From: an uncultured Ruminococcus sp.
Lineage (GTDB): Bacteria; Bacillota; Clostridia; Oscillospirales; Ruminococcaceae
Length of the DNA: 12,088 bases
Assembly: GCA_947177715.1 (NCBI GenBank)
Contig: CAMWVM010000025.1
Span: 1 to 12,088, forward strand
Reading direction: 5' to 3'
The notes under the pieces were generated by a model. It saw nothing but the letters and a program-made list of their open reading frames with translations, did not search any database and had not been told where the DNA came from. Position 1 is the first letter of the stretch, and every line of letters starts with the position of its first letter. Below, one piece after another: positions 6,315-12,088 of the stretch. The position numbers and the translations under genes are program-made.

Positions 6315-6434
6315 TTATTCCATGATATGACAAAAGATCATATCATCTAGATGACTGCTCTCTATCGCAGGGCATGTCCCTCTTTTAAAATCTTCCGTTG
6401 AAAGTTTTGCCTCACCTTTGGTGAGGCTATTCAC
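6315..6434 (-). CDS. Possible small ORF (39 aa) in the ftsY-rdgB gap
   Basis: From GTG 6434-6432 the minus strand stays open for 39 codons to TAA 6317-6315, spelling a mixed-composition peptide with no low-complexity runs (for example SLTKGEAKLSTEDFKRG). An AGGAG lies about 12 nt upstream, a rather long spacing. Against a gene: strong inverted repeats run through it (6409-6427 and 6322-6346), the start is GTG, and I recognise no family. It may be an accidental frame in a structured or repeated non-coding element. Confidence 0.2.
   Translation of the reverse strand: MNSLTKGEAKLSTEDFKRGTCPAIESSHLDDMIFCHIME
6322..6346. repeat. Perfect 9-bp inverted repeat with overlapping palindrome
   Basis: ATGATATGA (6322-6330) and TCATATCAT (6338-6346) flank a 7-nt loop and form the strongest local stem at the rdgB-proximal end of the gap. 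A separate perfect 12-bp palindrome TCATCTAGATGA (6343-6354) overlaps its right arm, so two mutually exclusive pairings are possible. No T-tract follows. Confidence 0.5.
6409..6427. repeat. Strong GC-rich hairpin between ftsY and rdgB
   Basis: GCCTCACC (6409-6416) and GGTGAGGC (6420-6427) form a perfect 8-bp stem with a 3-nt loop. On the minus strand it is followed by AAAACTTTC, so it lacks the T-tract of an intrinsic terminator. A second GGTG at 6437-6434 on the minus strand could pair with the same CACC, giving a possible alternative fold. Confidence 0.5.
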
Positions 6435-6504
6435 ACCTATTCGGAGCTCCTACGAAAAAAGATAAATCTAAACTCTAATATTCAAAATCTTAATGTCAGA
6501 ATAA

Positions 6505-7422
6505 CTATTCAAACAATGCCTCAACAAAATCTTTGGTATTAAACGGCTGAATATCCTCTATTTTTTCGCCAACAGTAACAAGCTTAACAGGCACCTTCAA
6601 ATCATCTGCAATGCTTATTATAATTCCACCCTTAGCCGTTCCGTCAAGCTTTGTAAGAATGATTCCGGTTATATCCGCCACCTCATTGAACTGCTTTGCC
6701 TGATTTACAGCATTTTGTCCTGTTGTTGCATCAAGGGCAAGCAATACCTCAAGAGAACAGCCCTCCGCCTGCTGATGAACAATACGAGCAATTTTTCTAA
6801 GTTCATCCATAAGATTTTTCTTGTTATGAAGTCTTCCTGCTGTATCACAAATTACAACATCTGCTTTTCTTGATTTTGCCGCATTTAATGCATCAAAAAC
6901 CACAGCCGCAGGATCAGAACCCTCATTATGCTTGATTATATCAACACCTGCTCTATCCGTCCACACCTCGAGCTGATCTATTGCTGCAGCTCTGAAAGTA
7001 TCCGCTGCTGCAACAATAACCTTTTTCCCCTCATTGTGAAGCTGATATGCAAGTTTTCCGATTGTAGTTGTCTTTCCTACACCGTTGACGCCGATAACAA
7101 GGATAACAGATGGTGTTGTAGACAAATCCAATGGTGTTTCTTCCCCAAGCATGTCAGAAATAACTTCTTTAAGCATATCCTTAATTTCCGAAGGATCTGT
7201 TACACCATTGCTTTTCACTCTCTCACGAAGTTCATCGCAGATTTTCACCGAAGTGTTCACTCCGATATCTGACATAATAAGCGTTTCTTCAAGTTCTTCA
7301 AATAAATCCTCGTCTATCTTTGTAAAAGAATTAAGCAGGCTTTCGATTTTCCCCATCATGGAATCTTTTGTCTTCTTCAAACCTGCCTTCAGTTTTTCAA
7401 AAAAGCCCATATTTATAACCAT
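6505..7422 (-). CDS. ftsY: Signal recognition particle receptor FtsY
   Basis: The SRP-family GTPase that docks SRP-bound ribosomes at the membrane translocon. The 305 residues comprise an N-terminal helical domain (about 5-90) and the NG GTPase core: P-loop GVNGVGKTTT at 111-120, DTFRAAA at 141-147, DTAGRL at 193-198, TKLDGTAKGG at 257-266 and VGEKIEDIQPF at 284-294. There is no long acidic A domain, as in many Gram-positive FtsY proteins. Two starts are possible: ATG 7422 (used here) and ATG 7410, where the family usually begins (MGFFEKLK). The AAAGGAGG site is 18 nt from the first, with an 8-bp hairpin between. It follows smc after 142 nt, the conserved smc-ftsY order. Confidence 0.96.
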   Translation of the reverse strand: MVINMGFFEKLKAGLKKTKDSMMGKIESLLNSFTKIDEDLFEELEETLIMSDIGVNTSVKICDELRERVKSNGVTDPSEIKDMLKEVISDMLGEETPLDLSTTPSVILVIGVNGVGKTTTIGKLAYQLHNEGKKVIVAAADTFRAAAIDQLEVWTDRAGVDIIKHNEGSDPAAVVFDALNAAKSRKADVVICDTAGRLHNKKNLMDELRKIARIVHQQAEGCSLEVLLALDATTGQNAVNQAKQFNEVADITGIILTKLDGTAKGGIIISIADDLKVPVKLVTVGEKIEDIQPFNTKDFVEALFE

Positions 7423-7448
7423 GCTTCCTTAGGAAGCATTCCTCCTTT
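7408..7448 (-). repeat. SD-hairpin-start module in front of ftsY (copy 1)
   Basis: On the minus strand: AAAGGAGG (7448-7441), a perfect hairpin ATGCTTCC (7439-7432) / GGAAGCAT (7428-7421) with a 3-nt loop, then AGCATGGTTATAAATATG ending at the family-typical start 7410-7408. The first candidate ATG (7422) sits partly inside the 3' arm. The arrangement matches the rdgB start region. Confidence 0.45.
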
Positions 7449-7512
7449 CGATGTTTTAAGTGGTTTTGTAAAGCAAAATTTCAGACGGTGTCCAAAAGCA
7501 CAAAACTCATGC

Positions 7513-7534
7513 GTTTGAAAACTTGCTTTCAAAC
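7513..7534. repeat. Inverted repeat in the smc-ftsY gap
   Basis: GTTTGAAA (7513-7520) and TTTCAAAC (7527-7534) form a perfect 8-bp stem with a 6-nt loop, about 30 nt after the smc stop. No T-tract follows on the minus strand, so it is not a standard terminator; it may be an mRNA-processing or stabilising hairpin. Nothing else in the 142-bp gap is convincing except the ftsY start module. Confidence 0.4.
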
Positions 7535-7564
7535 TTATCTCCTGTTCTGATTGGAAAATGATCT

Positions 7565-10500
7565 TTAATCAAGTTTCATCTGCTTTGTATCTTCCATATT
7601 CATTTTAAGTAATTTTGAAATTCCGTTCTCCTGCATTGTAACACCATAAAGCACATCAGCCTCTTCCATAGTGCCTCGTCTGTGAGTAATAGTAATAAAC
7701 TGAGTTGTATCGGTGAATTTATGCAGATACTGAGCATATCTTGATACATTTACATCATCAAGAGCCGCTTCGATTTCATCAAGCAAACAAAACGGCGACG
7801 GACGAACCTTAAGTATTGAAAAATAAATTGCAATAGCCACAAACGCCTGTTCTCCTCCGGATAGCGACATCAAGTTCTTAATAACCTTTCCAGGTGGTTC
7901 AACTTTAATATCTATGCCGCATTCAAGCACATTATCCAAATCAGAAAGAACAAGCTCACCTTGTCCTCCGCCGAAAAGTTCGGAGAATATTTTCTTGAAA
8001 TTATCGTTGATTTTATAAAAGCTCTCAGTGAAAATTGCTTTCATATTTTCAGTTAAATTTTCTATTAACTCCTCCAGCTCAGTTTTAGATTTAATTACAT
8101 CATTGAGCTGACCGCTCATAAATTCAAATCTTTCCGAAACCTCAGCATATTCTTCTATCGCCCCTAAGTTTACATTTCCCAGTGCCTTGATTTTCCCTCT
8201 AAGTTCAGCAAGCTGACGATTAGCATCACTGATATTGTCAAACTTTTCAGCCCTTTGTGTTGCTTCGCTCCGAGTCAATTCATATTCGTCCCAAAGCTGT
8301 CCCGCAAGCTTGTCAAAATCAGAAGTAACAGATATTTTTCGCTCTGAAAGTCTTGTGATTTCAGCAGACAAGGTTTCTTTCTCTTCCATCTTTATCTTCT
8401 GCTGAGAACGTAAAAGATTTGCCTGCTTGTCAAGCTCCACATGCTCTCTTCTCGCTGTTGAAATACTCTTTTCAATTTCAGCAACTCTATCATCTGAACC
8501 AGCCATTCGCTCCTTGATTCGTTCAATTTCCTTGCGTTTAACAGCAATGTCTGTTTCACTTTGAATTATTTTTTCGTCCAGTTTTCCACTGTCATTGCTA
8601 TTGCTTTCAATAGTGTTTATAATTTGCTCCATCGAAAGTCTGCATGCCTCTCTGTCCTTTAAAACCTCAATAGATTTCATTCTCATATCAGAAAGCTCAG
8701 CAGCAAGCAGTTCACGTTTTTCCTTTAACTCATTATGTTTATTCTGAGACAGTTCAAATTCAGCTTCTTTTTCAAAGATTTCTTTATCAATAACACTAAG
8801 ATTTTTATTAGCATCTTCAAGTTCATCCTGAGTTTGCCTTATTTTTGATTTGCATTCTTCCAGCTTTAAGTCAGCTTCATCAAGCTGATTTTCATATTGA
8901 CTTCTGATTTCCGTGCCACGCTTAACCTCCATATCAAGCTTGAGCATTTCATTATTAAGAAGTCCGATCTGCTCCTTTACGCCTTCCATATCAGCCGACA
9001 GCTTCATTGTTTCCTGCTTTAGCTGTTCAGCCTTTACACTTATTTCATCATGTTCAGTTTTAAGTTTTGATATGCTGTTTTCAAGAGATTCAATTTCGCT
9101 TTTTCGTGAAAGAATGCCCGTGCTCTTGGAAACACTTCCTCCGGTAAATGAACCTCCAGCATTGATAATCTGTCCATCCAGAGTCACAATCCTGAATTTA
9201 TACCCGTATTTTTTTGCTATAACCGATGCCAAGTCAATGTCTTCAGCAATACAGATTCTTCCCAAAAGCGAGTTTATGACTCCCTTAAATTTTTCATCAG
9301 TTTTGGAAAGATCACAGCCAAGTGCTATAAACCCCTCTTCATTTTCAAGATTCCTGTCAAGTCTTGTACCCTTTACAGAAGACAGAGGTAAAAATGTCGC
9401 ACGTCCGGCTTTTGATTCTTTCAAAAATCTAATTCCTCTTTTGGCATTATCCTCATTTTCTACAACTATGTTCTGTAATGCTCCGCCTAAAGCAGTTTCA
9501 ATAGCAACGGTATATTTAGGTTCGACGGATATAATCTGTGCAACAGAACCATAAATTCCGCTTAATCTTCCTTGCTTTGAAGCCTTGATTATATTCTTTA
9601 CACTATATGCAAAACCCTCCATGGAATTTTCAAGATCATGAAGTAAATTTAATTTTTGCTGGCTTTCACGCAGTTTTATATCATTCTGTGAGAACTCCTG
9701 ATTTGCCTTTTCCAGCTTTTCTGACTTAGCAGTATATAGCTTGTCATAACCTGAAAGTTTGTTTTGATTATCGCCCAGCTTTTCTTCAAGATTTTCTTTT
9801 GACGCTCTCAGCTTTTTAAGTTCAGTTGAAATAAACTTCTCCTTTGATTCAAGCTCAGACTTACTTTCCGCAGCCTGTTCAACAGCCGTTTCAATATCAG
9901 AAAGTGCGTTTTTAGCCGCTTCAATTTTAAAGCTGTATTCAGATTTCTTTAAATATAATCCATTAATTTCACCGGTCGAATCAGAAAGATTCTTATCATA
10001 TTCATCTGAAATAGTTTTGAATTTTTCAAATTCATTTTCCTTTTCAGATATTTCTTTTTCAAGCTTTGCACTGTCACCATCTAACTTACTCAAATCACAT
10101 TTTCGCTTTTCAAGCTCAGTTTCAAGAAAATATTTTGAGTTTCTTGACTGCTCAATTTGCTCCTGAAGCTGTAAAATTCCATCTTCTAAGTGGCTGATAT
10201 CATTTTCAAGCACGGCAATTTTTGCGCCGGATTCGGAGTGTTCAAGCTCCACAGCGTGTATTTTCTCTTTAAGACTGTCGATTTCAGCAGACTTCTCCGC
10301 ACTCTTTGAAAACGAATCCTCAATATCATTTTCCAGCATATCAAGTTCTTCTGTAAGCTGTGAATACTCCTTATCAAGCTCTCCCAACTTGTCTTCAAAA
10401 CCTCTGAGTTCTTCAGTATATTTTTCAAGCTTGTATACCCAAACTGAAATTTCAAGCTTGCTCTTTTCATCATCGAGAATCTTAAATTGCTTTGCTTTTT

Positions 10501-11128
10501 CAGACTGCTTTTTTAGCGGACCGATTCGTCCTTCAAGTTCACCTAAAATATCGTTGAGCCTTGAAATATTATCTTCCGCAGCAGCCAGTTTTCTTTCCGC
10601 CTCAGCTTTTTTGTACCTGAATTTTGAGATACCTGCCGCTTCCTCAAAAATCTCACGCCGCTCAGTTGACTTGCTGCTTACAATGTCGGCAATTCTGCCC
10701 TGACCGATAATAGAATATCCGTCACGTCCCAATCCTGTGTCCATAAATAGTTCAACAACGTCCTTTAAACGTACATTTGCACCGTTTATCATATATTCGC
10801 TGTCGCCATTTCTGTACAATTTTCTGGATACCGAAACCAAATCAGAGTCAAAGTTCAATGACCTGTCTTCGTTGTCAATAGTCAGTGTAACGTGTGCGAA
10901 ACCTGCTTTGGGACGAGTTTTTGTGCCAAGGAAAATAACATCCTCCATCTTTCCGCCACGAAGAGTCTTTGAAGATTGTTCTCCCATAACCCAACGCATA
11001 GCGTCGCCGATGTTGGACTTTCCCGAACCGTTTGGTCCTACTACCGCAGATATGCCCTTATTAAAATCAAGCTTTATCTTATCCGGGAAAGACTTAAATC
11101 CCTGCAATTCAAGTGATTTCAAATACAT
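7565..11128 (-). CDS. smc: Chromosome segregation ATPase SMC
   Basis: The core ATPase of the bacterial condensin SMC-ScpAB, which loads near the origin and organises and segregates chromosomes. The 1187 residues are full length. In order: N-terminal half of the head with Walker A GPNGSGKS at 31-38; first coiled coil (about 170-500, Glu/Lys/Leu-rich); a globular hinge (about 515-665) ending with the conserved GGSFTGGS; second coiled coil (about 670-1010); and the C-terminal head with signature LSGGEQA near 1089, Walker B FCLLDEIEAALDD near 1110-1120 and THRRGTM. Start ATG 11128 lies 2 nt after the radical SAM stop (TAATTATG), with AGGGG overlapping the end of that gene. scpA and scpB are not in the window. 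Confidence 0.98.
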   Translation of the reverse strand: MYLKSLELQGFKSFPDKIKLDFNKGISAVVGPNGSGKSNIGDAMRWVMGEQSSKTLRGGKMEDVIFLGTKTRPKAGFAHVTLTIDNEDRSLNFDSDLVSVSRKLYRNGDSEYMINGANVRLKDVVELFMDTGLGRDGYSIIGQGRIADIVSSKSTERREIFEEAAGISKFRYKKAEAERKLAAAEDNISRLNDILGELEGRIGPLKKQSEKAKQFKILDDEKSKLEISVWVYKLEKYTEELRGFEDKLGELDKEYSQLTEELDMLENDIEDSFSKSAEKSAEIDSLKEKIHAVELEHSESGAKIAVLENDISHLEDGILQLQEQIEQSRNSKYFLETELEKRKCDLSKLDGDSAKLEKEISEKENEFEKFKTISDEYDKNLSDSTGEINGLYLKKSEYSFKIEAAKNALSDIETAVEQAAESKSELESKEKFISTELKKLRASKENLEEKLGDNQNKLSGYDKLYTAKSEKLEKANQEFSQNDIKLRESQQKLNLLHDLENSMEGFAYSVKNIIKASKQGRLSGIYGSVAQIISVEPKYTVAIETALGGALQNIVVENEDNAKRGIRFLKESKAGRATFLPLSSVKGTRLDRNLENEEGFIALGCDLSKTDEKFKGVINSLLGRICIAEDIDLASVIAKKYGYKFRIVTLDGQIINAGGSFTGGSVSKSTGILSRKSEIESLENSISKLKTEHDEISVKAEQLKQETMKLSADMEGVKEQIGLLNNEMLKLDMEVKRGTEIRSQYENQLDEADLKLEECKSKIRQTQDELEDANKNLSVIDKEIFEKEAEFELSQNKHNELKEKRELLAAELSDMRMKSIEVLKDREACRLSMEQIINTIESNSNDSGKLDEKIIQSETDIAVKRKEIERIKERMAGSDDRVAEIEKSISTARREHVELDKQANLLRSQQKIKMEEKETLSAEITRLSERKISVTSDFDKLAGQLWDEYELTRSEATQRAEKFDNISDANRQLAELRGKIKALGNVNLGAIEEYAEVSERFEFMSGQLNDVIKSKTELEELIENLTENMKAIFTESFYKINDNFKKIFSELFGGGQGELVLSDLDNVLECGIDIKVEPPGKVIKNLMSLSGGEQAFVAIAIYFSILKVRPSPFCLLDEIEAALDDVNVSRYAQYLHKFTDTTQFITITHRRGTMEEADVLYGVTMQENGISKLLKMNMEDTKQMKLD

Positions 11129-11130
11129 AA

Positions 11131-12087
11131 TTATCCCCTAAGTTCACATTCATACTTTGACATGCTGTTATCTGTCACAAATTTTACTGAGTATCCGTGA
11201 TTTTTAAAATATTCAGTGTTGCACCTTTTATGTCCTACTGCTTTACTTATACTTGACGGATTTACTGCTATCACATAAGGCTTAAACTTTTCTCTTATAC
11301 AATCCAACAAGCTATTGTCTTGATTTTTCGTCATAATTTCTATTTCTATTTTTCTGCGGAAAATCTCGCTTTCACACAATTCTTTAAAAGCAGGATGATA
11401 AAATCCTCCCACCATTTCCCCTTCAACATTCTCCGATGAATGAAGACCGCAGCGAATTACCTCTATGTCGTTTTCTTTAAACTCCTCAAGCATTCTCCCA
11501 CAAAGCTCAACCATTCTCTCAAAGGAAATTGGTTTATATGTCCCCTCATCATATAACTCTGCCAATTTCGTTCCCTTTATAATAACAGTCGGATAAATTC
11601 TCACCGTGTCAGGAGCAATCTTTATAACCCTGTGCATAGTTCTTAGCTCATCTTTATAAGTGCTTCGAAACAACCCAGTCATCATCTGCAGTCCCAATTC
11701 AAATCCATAGGACTTTATAAGCCTCGATGCATTATATACATCTTCAACATTATGTCCTCGCTCGTTTGCATCAAGAACATGATTGCACATGGATTGAGCA
11801 CCCAATTCTATGGCAGTTACTCCATATCGTTTTAAAATATCAAGAATCTCTTCATCAATGCAGTCAGGACGGGTAGAAATTCTTATACCCTTGAATTTGC
11901 CCTCACCTGTAAACTCATATGCCGACTTAAGCAGTTCAAGCATATATTCTCTTGGTACTGCAGTAAAACTGCCTCCAAAAAAAGCAATTTCAGTATTCTC
12001 ATAATCTGATATTTCATTCAACGCCTGAGCGCATACCCTTTTCACATCATCGCCGTGAGGAATCTCCTGTACACCCGTGATAGTACG
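11131..12087 (-). CDS. Elp3-like radical SAM protein, 5' end beyond the window
   Basis: 318 codons of the C-terminal part of a radical SAM enzyme related to the Elp3 catalytic domain. Motifs in order: RTITGVQEIPHG at the visible start, where the family has just passed its CxxxCxxC iron-sulfur motif, then AFFGGSFTAVPREYM, RISTRPDCIDEEIL, ELGAQSM, GLQMMTGL, IYPTVIIKGTKLAELYDEG and FYHPAFKELCES. No acetyltransferase domain follows, so it is the short Elp3-like type found next to smc in many Clostridia. A tRNA modification role is inferred from Elp3, not shown. The frame runs unbroken to the window edge, so the in-frame GTG at 12045 is not the true start. The stop is 2 nt before smc. Confidence 0.9.
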   Translation of the reverse strand, partial: RTITGVQEIPHGDDVKRVCAQALNEISDYENTEIAFFGGSFTAVPREYMLELLKSAYEFTGEGKFKGIRISTRPDCIDEEILDILKRYGVTAIELGAQSMCNHVLDANERGHNVEDVYNASRLIKSYGFELGLQMMTGLFRSTYKDELRTMHRVIKIAPDTVRIYPTVIIKGTKLAELYDEGTYKPISFERMVELCGRMLEEFKENDIEVIRCGLHSSENVEGEMVGGFYHPAFKELCESEIFRRKIEIEIMTKNQDNSLLDCIREKFKPYVIAVNPSSISKAVGHKRCNTEYFKNHGYSVKFVTDNSMSKYECELRG

Positions 12088-12088
12088 C

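Noticed and set aside
6409..6427. Intrinsic terminator after ftsY
   Set aside because: The stem is strong, but no T-tract follows on either strand.
6273..6504. SRP RNA, T-box or known riboswitch beside ftsY
   Set aside because: The SRP RNA GGAA-loop core sequence, the T-box TGGNACCGCG-type motif and riboswitch core sequences I know are all absent.
8913..9554. Long plus-strand open frame inside smc (213 codons)
   Set aside because: It lies wholly within the clear smc coding sequence, is Ser/Leu/Phe-rich as expected of an antisense shadow, and matches no family; other plus-strand frames were dropped for the same reason.
12043..12045. GTG at 12045 as the start of the radical SAM gene
   Set aside because: The frame stays open to the window edge with family-typical residues (TITGVQEIPHG), so the gene is truncated by the window.
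1..12088. CRISPR array, insertion sequence, prophage, tRNA or rRNA
   Set aside because: No regularly spaced repeats, transposase or integrase motifs, cloverleaf or rRNA-like sequence were seen; the genes are ordinary housekeeping genes in conserved order.

Overview
The window is a gene-dense, AT-rich stretch of a bacterial chromosome with every supported gene on the minus strand. Gene order and protein style point to a Firmicute of class Clostridia, probably Ruminococcus/Oscillospiraceae-like. The reasons are: Elp3-like radical SAM gene, smc and ftsY together; yhbY, nadD, yqeK, rsfS and leuS together; a LeuRS that lacks the enterobacterial zinc cysteines; an SMC signature of the LSGGEQA type; GTG and TTG starts; and strong AGGAGG-type ribosome-binding sites. 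The lineage below Clostridia is inference.

Read in the direction of transcription (high to low coordinates), the first block (12087-6505) holds a radical SAM protein cut by the window edge, smc and ftsY. smc follows the radical SAM gene by 2 nt. The block serves tRNA modification (inferred), chromosome condensation and segregation, and membrane targeting of ribosomes. A 232-nt gap follows (6504-6273) with several strong hairpins and a possible 39-codon ORF. Then come rdgB/xtp (nucleotide-pool sanitation) and a second gap with two inverted repeats (5678-5500).

The second block (5499-1145) is a tightly coupled run: yhbY, nadD, yqeK, rsfS, leuS. Starts and stops abut or overlap (TAATG, TAAGTG, and a Shine-Dalgarno inside a stop codon). 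The genes join ribosome assembly and silencing, NAD synthesis, diadenosine tetraphosphate hydrolysis and leucine charging.

The third block (about 1100-1) begins at the one convincing promoter in the window (TTGACT, 17 nt, TATAAT). It has a leader of about 187 nt with three hairpins, then rpsU (S21) starting at TTG, then an intrinsic terminator. yqeG (HAD phosphatase) starts 15 nt past the terminator T-tract, followed by the 5' part of a small cysteine-rich, zinc-ribbon-like gene that leaves the window.

I found no mobile element, phage gene, CRISPR array, tRNA or rRNA, and no clearly new multi-gene system. The signals most worth a second look are non-coding. First, a matched Shine-Dalgarno/hairpin/double-start module sits in front of both ftsY and rdgB. 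Second, rpsU has a long structured leader with a TTG start. Third, the structured gap between ftsY and rdgB may be a dispersed repeat or RNA.
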